A DNA stretch of 64,000 nt from Mesocentrotus franciscanus (lineage: Eukaryota > Echinodermata > Echinoidea > Camarodonta > Strongylocentrotidae): contig CP137682.1 of NCBI GenBank assembly GCA_037976565.1, forward strand, positions 18,320,751-18,384,750, written 5' to 3'. The notes beneath the pieces are model-generated. The model was not told where the DNA came from. It made no database searches and saw nothing but the letters and a program-made list of their open reading frames with translations. The first letter of the stretch is position 1. The number at the start of each line of letters is the position of its first letter. The translations under genes were made by a program, and so were the position numbers. Below, one piece after another: positions 27,201 to 39,531 of this stretch.

Positions 27201-30200
27201 TACTTTGCTCAATAGATGATTAACAAAAGCTTATTTCACGGGGCCTTGCAATGTTGCATACCTATTCTAAATTATGTCAAGTCATAATCTTCTCGTTGAA
27301 TGCAATAACTGTGCAGGTACAACTGACGCGCTCTCAAACTTTCACCAGACGATCTTCACGCGTTTCATATCTTACGATGATCGCGTCATTGAAGACGCCA
27401 ATATGACGTCAGAGGAGTGCACCCTCGCGTGCCTCCAAGAGGAATCGTTCTCGTGTCTTTCTTTCAAATTTCGGGATGTGTATACTTACAACGACCGGAA
27501 ATGTACCTTATCATCTCAGAGCGTATACACTCTAGACCTAGCCAGAACTTTGCCCAACTTTGACCTTTATTCGACAGATAATGACATGTTCACGCGAATA
27601 GATAAAAGTAAGTATATATATATATATACACTATATTATCATTTTTCCATTTATTTTACACCAGGGATATAGAGAACTAGAATTGAGCCACAGATATGCA
27701 TGAATATGAATATGAATAAATAAAGAAAGGGGGCGCCTCCGAGGTCTGCTTTATGAAAATAAGAATTTATTGAAAGGCTTTACTTCCTGAAGTAGTGTTG
27801 AAAAGTGTTTAAGAATAAAAGAACACAATGCAATTAGGATATAGCACTTTTCTCTTTCGCCATGTCCAATATCCGCCTGTGTATGCGCATGGTTCTCACT
27901 GTGTCTACTGTCTTGTCCCTTTGTCACTTGTATCTCTATCTGCTAATCCATGTTATCTGTCAACCCCTTTGTACGCAGTACCAAATTCGTAATGTTAATA
28001 ACCCCAAATTAGTCATATATTGAGCCAATCTGTGAAAAAATTTTAAAGAAGCTAATTTCAACTGATTTGGGTAGGTATGGGTATGGATAATTACCAACAA
28101 AAAGGGAGGAGGTATGGCGGTTGGGGAGATTTTTTTATTAGAGGTCAAAGGTCATTGATCCCTGCCGTAAGCACTAAAAATTATATTTCAGCAACAAAAT
28201 AGGGTATATAGATGATCTTGGTGTCAAAATGCACAGGATTACGAAAGAAGATGACATAGAATAATTACTGACCCTTAGAACAAAATCCTGACCTCCGAAA
28301 ATGAGGTCAAAGGTCAAAAATAGACGTTTTATCACTAAAATGTCATATAAGTAACTGGAAAATTACCATATTATATAAAAATGAGCAAAAAAAAAATCGA
28401 AGAGGCTAATTTTAACTTATTGTGGCGGGTATGGGGTTTATTATTTATTCCAAGAACAGAGGGGGGGAAATTTTTCTTTCTGAGGGTCAAATGTCATTGA
28501 CCCTGCACTGAAACACTATAAATTGTATCTCAGCAGCAGCATGTTTTACATAGGCCTCGACGATCTTGGTGTCAAAATGCACAAAATTGTACTAGAAGAC
28601 AATTAAACTAAATATGAAATGGATTCTTCACCACCAAAATACAAGGTTAAAGGTCAAAATGAGCAGGGGGGGGGGTTACAGTTCATTAGTGGCAAATAGT
28701 TTGTGTATGTAAAGTATATGTGCATTTATAATCAACAGTTTGCAGAATACTACTCACAACTTTGAACTTACAGTAACTAACGGCAACACCATATAAATTA
28801 ATACTACTCAGTCTGTTTCCTCTTCATCGCTACCGATAACTTCTTCTGCATCTATGCTATCTGTTCCATTGGAGCAATGTCCACATCACACTCCACATGC
28901 AGATACACATGACATGCCAGCTTTCATGCAGCTGCATTTCATGTTTTGACACTGCCTCTCCCCTTCTTTGCAGTTGCAACAAATTCCTTTCAGAAGGTAG
29001 TCTGGCGCAATACCAACAGACAGTGTTTTAGTGCAGGGTCAATGACCTTCGACCCTCAGAAAGGAAATTTCCCCCTCTCCCTCTGCTCCTGGAATAAATA
29101 AAAACCACCATACCCGCCATAATAAGTTGAAATTAGCCTCTTCGATTTGTTTGTGCTAATTTTTATATAATATGATAATTTTCCTATTACTTATATGACA
29201 TTTTAGTGATAAAACGTCTATATTTGACCTTTGACCTCATTTTCGGAGGTCAGGATTTTATTCTAAGGGTCAGTATTTATTCTATGTCATCTTCTTTCGT
29301 AATCCTGTGTATTTTGACACCAAGATCATCTATATACCATATTTTGTTGCTGAAATAATTTGTATGTGATTTAAGCAGGGGTCAATGACCTTTGACCTCT
29401 AATAAAAAAATCTCCCCAACCCCCATACCTCCTCCCTTTTTTTTGGTAGTTGTCCATACCCATTCCTACCCGAATCAGTTGAAATTAGCTTCTTTCAATT
29501 TTTTTTCACAGATGAACCTTAAGTTGGGGATACTATGTTTTCCTTTCCTCATTTACAGTATGTGATGCTTTCATACCAGATTACGCGCAGCTTAAAGCTG
29601 GTAAGTAAACTAATAATAGGTATGTTTTAATATAATATTTCAAGTTCTTCTGATTTTAAAATAAAATATTTGACGTCCCTCACTACGGCTTACTGTATAC
29701 CAGTTTCTGTGCGTACAAAGTGTTTTTCTTTCGCTTGTAATATTTACGGGACAGGTGTTTGTGAAATTAAGTATTGACTTTAATGTGAAGAGGAGAAAAT
29801 ATGTCAGAAATTCACACTTGTTCATACTTCACCCTTGATCTGATGTCGTTTGTGTCATCATTAATTTAGAAATTTTGAAAATGGTAAATAAAAGAATATG
29901 AATCCAAGTCTGGGGCTAGGCTGCTTAGATGTACATGTTGTATTTAAAAAGAAATCTATGATCTGTGATGATTTCCCATGTTTCTAGCCACGTTCAAACA
30001 TTGTTTTAGCCTTCACCAATCTTTGTTTGAGCTGTACAAGTGAAATGCCTTTGTTAATTAACATGGCATGTTCTTTTTTATGTGTAACACTCCCCAAAGA
30101 ATAAAGAAGGGACTTTCCAATGCCGATACAACTCTAATGAACGAAAATGACTGGGTAAAATCCAGTTTTGTCCTTGTTTAAACCAAAAGACATAAATAGT

Positions 30201-33200
30201 CATGAAGTAATTCTAAAGAATGTGATATATCATGGATTTATACCCTTTAAGATTTGGCTTTTCGGGACCTACTGACGAGACTATATTGATACAAATATTT
30301 TTGATAGACCTTCATAATTTTCTTTTGTCCGAAGCAGATTGCCCGTTGCCTCTAGATATCTTGCTGAATAATGGAAGAATCAATGCAAGCTTCTCTGCAT
30401 CCAGTTATATGGACGGTTACGAACTAGATCAAACCGGTCTGGAAAGCACCGAATCCTGGATTCCAGTTAATAACAGGAACGGAGAATGGTGGCAGGTATT
30501 GATTAAAAGCAGTTGTTCTGTGTATTGTAATTAAAAGTCTATCTTTCAAAAGACGTGGCATTCTGTTGGGGGCGGGGTAAGTTCATACGCATCGAACCAA
30601 TATCCAAAAGGACGTTACGATAAACAAGGCTTAAATTAAAACAACGAAAAATATGATATTTAACCCTAATAAGGCCGGGCTATTTGAGTTCTTAATACGG
30701 CCGGGGGGACATTATGGCCCCCCTAAGATCTCGGCCGTGAAACGACCGATCGCCGCGAAAATTCGCATGCATATCAAGTGAAGTGTATAGAATACTAAAG
30801 TAATTTCAATTTTTAAAAAAAATTACTCATTTGCATATTTATGGTAAATTATGCAAATAAGGTCAAAAAATTCACATTTTTACCCATAAATCATATATTC
30901 TTCATATTTAAGCTTTCTTTTCCACTACATATATTTGTTAGACCATTTGGAATAATAATAAAAAAAATTTGGAAGAGCCAGGTTATTCCTTATGTTATCT
31001 GTTGTTTTGATAATTTCTTATGTATTTCATTGTTTTTTTTATGTATTTCATTGTTTTTGTTATTTTATTTCATTTCTAACTATAATTCAACTATTTTGAC
31101 CCCCAAAACAGATACCTAAACTTTAAACGAGACCAAATAACCTATGTTTTATCTCTTTTTAGGAAAAATGAGATTTCCATATGTTTTGTACACAAATCAC
31201 GAAAATGAGCGATTTTCGGTCCGACATGTAAAGACAAAAGGTCACGTGACTTTGTAACGGTAGGTCCGATTTAAAAAAAAATGTTTTAAAAGATGCGCAA
31301 GACTCGAAAGAATAAAGTCATGAAGCGGCGGGGCGTCATCCGTATGCGTTTCCGAACAATCAGAAAAATCGCGGGGGCATGATGGCCCCGGCCTTATTAG
31401 GGTTAAAGAAAGGACTATGTTTTGGAGTTAAACATAACTCCATTCTCAGCCTAGTAGAATGCAGCAACATTTTACTTCTCTCTAGCTGTGGTAACACAAT
31501 GACACGTAATAATATTACAGATATATTCATGCTTTAAATGTTTGCGACGTTTTTACCCTATACTATAAAAGACGAATATTGAGTTATTTGCAAGTACTTT
31601 GTAAATTATTATATCACTAGTACGTGTATCATTATCGATATCGACAGTAGCTGTACTAGTAGTATGATAATTTTGGTTGCTTGGGTTGTTCAACTTTCTT
31701 CCCAATGATTGCACATCCAAAACGATTACATAATCAAATCCTGATAGCTTGATTTCCATTTAAAATCAATTCAGTTTGGATTTCCGTCAATTGTATCCTA
31801 GGTGTGTTACAGTGAGCGCGTCCTCATCACAGGTCTCGTTACCCGTGGCAACAAGGAGATGATGGATGGAGAGGGATGTTGGGTTTACTCGTTTAAAGTG
31901 GACTACAGCTTAGATGGGGAGTACTGGTGGGATCTTGTCAATTATGAAATCGACCCAAGTCAACCTATAGTAAGTCGGCCTTTGTTAATTCAGTTTCATA
32001 CCTGTATCAAAAAGGCATTAAATGGGACTGGCAGAAGGATTTGAAGAGATGGACACTTTCTAGCCTTCAAACTATTCGCTTAAGCATTTTTCATTATCAA
32101 TTCGCTGTCATGACGTTGTTGGCAAAGGAGATAAAGCAATAATTAAGAATTTGCAATAATTGTGAATTTATTAAATATGAATTACTCATAAGGATAAGTT
32201 TGACAAGGTATACATGCAGGACGCACCTCAAACAAGAATCGTGAGCCTGTGCCTATCTCCTCCATTAAATGGATCTGAACAAATAAACTCAGCTTCTCTA
32301 ATTCTAACCTAGAAAATCATACTTTACCACATTGTCCCTTATTTAACTAAATACACAGAGCCTTTTAGCATGAAAAGTATCGAGTAAAGTCGTTTCATAT
32401 TAGTAGAAGTCATATTCCTGTTCAAACACTGTACATAAAATTAACTATAATTTGTTTTGTCACAATCAGAGATCCTGTGTTATATTACTCATAAGGCATG
32501 ATGCGGTATCACAAAGTTCAATGAATTGAGAACTGATATATGGATTGATGTGAACCCAAGAAATATGAAGTATCATTAGTTTATCAAACTATTACTCATC
32601 TCATTCCTATTTCCCCCTATTCCATAATCATTGTCTTCATTTCCCTTTGTCATCTTCCACATTTTTCATCCTCCTTTCTCTTTCTATTTCTTATGATTTC
32701 CATTTCAGGAATTTTTAGCCAACGCAGAAGCCACCTGCAACACGACGATCTTCTTCCCTACACCTATCCGCGCGAGATGTCTACGAATACTACCCGAGAC
32801 CTGGCGAAACAAGATATGTCTCTCTGTCGGGATCATCGGCTGTCTAGACAATGGTACGGGTATCTAATGAACGAAAGAGATAGAGAGAGGGGGAAGGAGG
32901 GAGGAAGAGAGCGAGAGAGACAGAGGGGGAGGATTGGAGAGAGAGAGAGAGAGGGAAAGGGGGGGGGGTAGTTAAGAGAGTTAGAGAGAGGGGGTGTTGA
33001 TAAAAAGGGACTTAGAAAGTATTTAAGGGAGAATGAAAATAACATTGGTCTGGGAGACACTCCCTCACCAGGAAGGGTGCTCATGCATATTCATGTTCAC
33101 GCCAGGAGGGGAAAGGCGTTCACTTAATGGCCGTGCATCCATACGACGTAACTTGTTTTTAAATATTCAAAAGCGTGAGAGTAAAGTAGAAAACCAAAGG

Positions 33201-36200
33201 GAAAGCTGGAAAGAGATTGACATTGACAATAGCAGAATAAAAGAGGAGTATAAGGTGGAGAGAGGGAAGGAGAAAGAGAGTGCGAACAGCATATTCGGAA
33301 ATATGAGATGTGTAGATGGGTGGTTTGTAGGAAATGCATCGTATAATAAAATCCTCATTTCCCGCCAAAATGTGTAGGATGTATTTCCTTAGATACTGTC
33401 TTTAGTTTCTCTCTTTAGACATGCTAGATTACTTGTGTCTCCCTTACATTCTGTTGATTCGGCTCGAAGAAATGCCATTCAACTCAAATGATTTATCGTC
33501 ATTCAAAAAGGAATGGACACCTTTGCTCTATCATGATCATAAGCCTATGTAGAGAAAATGTGATATGTTACCACTGCAAATAATGAGTGTTCATGGGCGA
33601 CGGTATTGTATAATCATAATATAGCATAATATGTAATTGACAAAATCAGTTTATTAAATGCAATTATTATCGCCTTATTTTAGATTGTGATGAGGTAATG
33701 GGACTTACCTAGATCGTATCCATGACAACCAGATAGAGGCATCATCCTGGAACGGTGATGCACTCCATCCCCCATCATCAGCTAGGGTAGGATACATCAA
33801 ACAAGTCGGATATGGGTGGATCCCAGCACAACCATCGACAGGTCAATGGATACAGGTAGGTACAATTTAATCCTTCATCATTCACACTTTTGGGCATCCT
33901 TGCGCACTGGCCATGCGATTACGCTGGAAAAACTATCTGGGGATATTGTGGAGTTTTGTAAGGATCAAAATGGGAATAATTTGACCGAGTCTTGCTGAAT
34001 ATCACATGCACTGGACACAGACAAACTGACATACAAAAATTGAGAAAGCTCACAAATTTATCTTTTTTCTTTTATCTTGGCCAAAATTTGACATTCTGAT
34101 CGTTTCCTCCATCTTGGCGTTCCCATATACAAATATACTTCATTTCTTTTCATTCAGATCAACTTCGGCAGTGAGAAGTTAGTTCAGGAGTGGTCACTCA
34201 AGGGTGTCTAGACATCGAAGCATGGGTGGAGTCTTACACAATCTCGGAAGGCCAAGATGCCGCACAGTATCGCAATGACATCAGAACAGTGGTAAAATAA
34301 ATCTTTTGTTATTAAATAGAAAAAGTTTGAAGAGGATTACATCATCTGGCTAACTTTAAGGCCCTATCTCACTGAGCGGCGAATGCTTGCGAACGTAGCT
34401 AATTTGGGGTTTCGCCAGGGTTCGTAAAAAGTAGCAAAAGGTTGTAAGAAAGTTCGCAAACAGTTTTCATTGTCGCAAATAGTTTTTCTTGTCGCAGAGA
34501 AATTTGAACATGTTCAAAATTTCTTTGCGAATTTATTTTTCCGCAAACAGTTGCAGGCGTTTGCAAAACAGTCGTAAGCCTTTGCAAACGGTTGTAAGAC
34601 GGTGTCGCTCTTTGTTTTCGTCAGTTCTCTTTGTTTCGCCAATGCTAGCGACCACGTTACCATATGGTGTCTTTATAAAATCAACCTATTGACTACCAGT
34701 AGTTATCAAAAGGTCCCAAACATTCACAAATAGTGGCAAAGGGTTGGCAAATAGTTGCTAATCTTCGCAAAAACTGTCGCTAACATTTGCTTGCAGTCGC
34801 AAATAGTCGCCAACTGCCTTTCACAAACACTTTCGAAAACATTCGCTCAAATGTTGCTAATTGTCGCTAAGGCCCTATCTCACTGAGAGGCGAATGCTTG
34901 CGAACGTATCGAATTTGGGGTTTCGCCAGGGTTCGTAAACGGTTGCAGGAAAGTTCGCAAATAGTTTTCATTGTCGCAAACAGTTTTTTTCGTCGCAAAA
35001 CAGTCGTAGGCCTTTGCAAAACAGTCGTAAGCCTTTGCAAACGGTTGTAAGACGTTGTCGCTGAAGTTCTTTTTGATCCAAAAATCAAAAATTCGCAACG
35101 TTCGCAAGCATTCGCCGCTCAGTGAGATAGGGCCTTACTGACGATTATTAAACAGATCACAAAGCTGTAAATGCACATGAATTATGAAACACTTAATTTT
35201 CATGTTCGTTCTCTATTCCTTTGATTTGAGGCTCTTTTTTTCCAGAACTTCGCAGTAACGGAAACTTACAAATCAAATTCATTACACCATGTTAATTTAA
35301 TGATCTCTTCCATTTCACAAGGTTTTTGAAGGCAACATGGACGTGACAACTCTTGTACGCAATGACCTTGATCCACCTTTTGCGACCCTTCGTGTAAGAG
35401 TTCATCCAGTCACGTGGTATCGTGATATCTGCCTCCGTCTTGAGTTTATCGGATGTCAGAACAGGGGTAGGTCAATAATTTGGATTTGAAACCCTTATAT
35501 AAGAAACATTCCCTCACACAATCGCAAGGACTTAGTATAGAACTCAACTAGAGACATTTCATTACCGTATTGAATTGCCTTAGTATGATATTTGGATTAT
35601 GTACCATGTCATTGTCCTGCCCACAAATTTCGAAACATAGCGCCCAAGGCAACTAAACTTACCTTACTTTGCAATCATGCTCTCTTTAGAATTCAAGGAA
35701 ATGTGGACTCACTTTTATAAACCATTTTGGAGTTAGCTCATGTTCCGAACAACAGTTTTAAGGTGATGATTCTCCCCTGGGTAAACAAAATTACAGTGAC
35801 ATTAAATATAGTCAGACGTTTCAAACAAGGAGACTGATGTCCAACCTTTCGCTTTTTAGAATAAGTATTCGCAAGGAGGTGGAGGTTCTACATGGAGAAT
35901 TTGTGTTCCATTTATAAAATAGACTTCAGCCTTTGTATCATAATCATAGAATACTTCGTTGGTGCAAAAAATGAATTATGATTATATAACTTTGATGACC
36001 ACTTATCTACTATTTGCCTCGATCATTAGTAATTTGTTTACATTTCGGTCCGGGACAAAATGACGGCCAATGAGTTTACATGAAGTAGTTTAATAATATT
36101 CCATACAAGATCACACACACAAATGTTTACAAGTTTTTCTGATCCCCATTTTTTCGTTAGTTTGTAACAAAAGACTTGGAATGGAGTCTGGTCGCATCCC

Positions 36201-37888
36201 CAATGAAGCCTTAGCAGCTAGCACCTTCTATATGGCTTCACCCGGACACAATGGCCGCCTGCATACTGAAGAGAGCGATTTACCTTCAGCAGAACCTCGG
36301 CCGTTTTGGGGTGCAAAGGGCCATCTTGGAAGGAATGAGTGGCTACAGGTAACGAGAATATTATTGTGACGGTTTTCAGATCCCTCAGATGAGATAAAAT
36401 AAAATATTTATCTTATACAGCAGGCACCGTGCCACCTTTGGAAATTGGTCAAAGTTTCTTGGACGTTGACATTCAACATTGATTAAAGTCTATTTGTCAT
36501 TTTGAGAACACGACAACGCCCATTTCCCGTCAGAAATAGAGTCTGTGCAATTCTAAAAGTTGCAAACATGTTAAACGCCTTGAAAATTACAAACAAATCA
36601 TGAAACTATAAGCTTAAGACAAACATTAATTCAAAGCACTTCTTCTAACATCTTAAGGTTGATTTATCGGAGCTCCATACCGTAACGGGTATCATCACCC
36701 AAGGTGCAGGCGTGAAGACTCTTCTGAGTTGGGTCACCTCCTACCGACTGGCTTACTTGAGCATGCGTAGTACCAGTGAATCAGAGACATGGCTTTTCTA
36801 CAAAGATATCGAGGGGAATGAAATAGTAAGTAGGGAATTAATAAATTTAAAAGCGCCGTCTGGGAGACTCTTTATCGTTTGATATTTTGAAACATAATAT
36901 TTATATAGAATAATGTGATGTTATATAGAAGAAGAATGTCATATTACATGATGTAATTGGAAAAGATCGACTGGTTCCATCTGGTTAATCCTATTCATCT
37001 TCATAATTAATCCTCTCGTTTTGCAATACTTTCAATAATGGGATTTCTAGTATCCAGATTGCATCATATTGATGCCAATTATGTTTTTCATATTTCTTTG
37101 CTATGAAAGAATAGCATATTGCAGTTCAACAAATTCAATTCAATTTATACAACTCACTCCAAGATCCTAATCAAATGATTGGTCATGCGCGGTCACGTGT
37201 GATTAATTTACTGATCCTATTGCACGCTTTTTCATGAAAAAGCGTGCAATATTTTCCAGTACTATTCAACGATTTTTCAGTGCCGCGCAGTAGTGCGCGT
37301 AGAGGTTAGAGCGCTTAATACTGCGTGTATACACATTGTCATGGGCCTATTCTTGCGCAGCACTATGCGTAAATGGGTATAGATAGAGGTGCGCTTGCTA
37401 TATCTATACTTATGTGTGCGCACTAAATTGAGACTTATTAAAACTTGAGATTTATTTGTCAGCCATAAACTGTCACGAAACAATCTTGTATTAATTATTT
37501 TTACATCAAATAACAAGGATTTAGGAGTTTCGTTGTTTAAAACAAATGATGCATGTTTTCATTCGTTCATTATACGATCTATCCGCCCTCGTTGATGCTG
37601 TGTGCATCTATCGCACTCAGCCTAACGGCTTCGTGCAATAGATACACACTCAACTCGAGTGCGGATAGATCGTATAATGAACTCATGCGCATGCATCATT
37701 TGTATATTATTATTATTATCATTATTATTATTTTTGTTTAATATTATTAATATTATTATTATTATTATTATTTATTATTATCATTATTGTTATTATTATT
37801 ATTATTATTAGGCCCTATTATTATTATTATTATTATTATTATCATTATCATTAACGTTATCATCATTATTATTATTATTAGTAGTAGT

Positions 37889-37935
<47 letters not shown>

Positions 37936-39397
37936 CTCAACAATTTAATGTATGATATTGTACATTGTCTTAAAGCAAGTTGTCTTTGTCCGTACCTTTC
38001 ACACTAAAAATGATAACAATTCTGATCCATTTCAGATTTTAGCCGGTAACATCGATCAGAATACTGAAGTGAGGAGCACCCTTGATCGACCAATCATCAC
38101 ACGACGTGTTCGTATCATGCCATTTGAATGGTATAGTGCTAAGATAAGAATGCGAGTTGAGATCATCGGTTGCCCGTTGATAGGTAGGCAGTCTAGCCCT
38201 TGTTTGATGCAAAATGTACACTTTCGACACTCGTGGTTTACATGAGGCACATCTTTCGTGAAATTGATTCTATGGCCTTGACATAGCCAGTAAGATGAAA
38301 AGTGGTTCAAAGTGATACATAGCAAAGCCTCATTATCGTTATAATGAAACATTCTTTTATTTATTTTCAGTTTTATTTAAACAGGGTATGTTGCCTCTTC
38401 AGTTAAAAACTGCCGTCATTGAGGGCCCATTCTTAATATCGTTCATAACATATGTTCACAACATATGGAATACGTTTTTTTTTTAGTAGTGGTTATTTTA
38501 CCTGACTGCTAAGAAAGCATAAATGCTTGTTAGTAAGCAACCAGAGGACCGACGGCTTTTAATGTCCTCTCCGAGGGACCTGGTAATGAGGGTTAATGCC
38601 TTACCAAAGGGCACTAGCGTGCATCGACTTGGTTTCGAACCCGCCGGATTACGAGACCACTGCTCTACCAACTGAGCAATCGCGCCTCCTCGATGACGTG
38701 CAACTTTCAAATATATATCTGATCTTATTAGTTTACCCAGTGTATATAATGAAGATACGGGAATTTTTATCTACCCCAATCCTAGGTACTGGGAGGGTAT
38801 GTGGATCCGAGAAAGGATTGATCTTTAGTGGAAAATGCTACGGGTCTGTAAGCAGCAACGCAGAAGAAGCGTGTAGCGACATCTTTGCAGAGGACAGCAA
38901 GCGAGCTACAGTCAAGTCATCAAACATCCAGAACGAGCTTTCAGATCATCTTTCTGAGCTCGTATTCCAAAGCAAAACACAGTTGACAATAGGAGCTACG
39001 AAAGAAGGCGAGGAAGATTGGATGTGGGATGACGGTACTCCTGTCATCTATGAGCAATTCCTCTATGATCTGCCTGTCAGTACCAACGCATATTGCATGG
39101 CACTCGACGGACTTGCTGGGTTTAAGTGGACACAGTATGAATGTAAAAGTGTTATACTGCGTGGATCCCTCTGTGAAATAGGTAAGAAACTGATGGTAAC
39201 TCCTCCATCCCCTCCTCTTCCTCCTCCTCCTCTCCTCTCCCTCCTCCTTCTACTAAACTGTTTTAAGACATTTCGCTGGAATTTCAGACATAGGCAAGAT
39301 CATTTTAAGTCATTTTGTCCGGCCTGTTCATATAGTGAGTAGTAGTGAGTAATAGTAGTAGTAGTAGCAGCAGTAGTAGTAGTAGTACTAGTATCAA

Positions 39398-39438
<41 letters not shown>

Positions 39439-39475
39439 TACTACTGCTACTACTACTACTATGTCTATGCGCTTA

Positions 39476-39531
<56 letters not shown>

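Noticed and set aside
38620..38690. Functional tRNA gene (minus strand)
   Set aside because: Box B and an A-box-like sequence are present, but the 3' acceptor half is replaced by SINE body and no full cloverleaf can be drawn.
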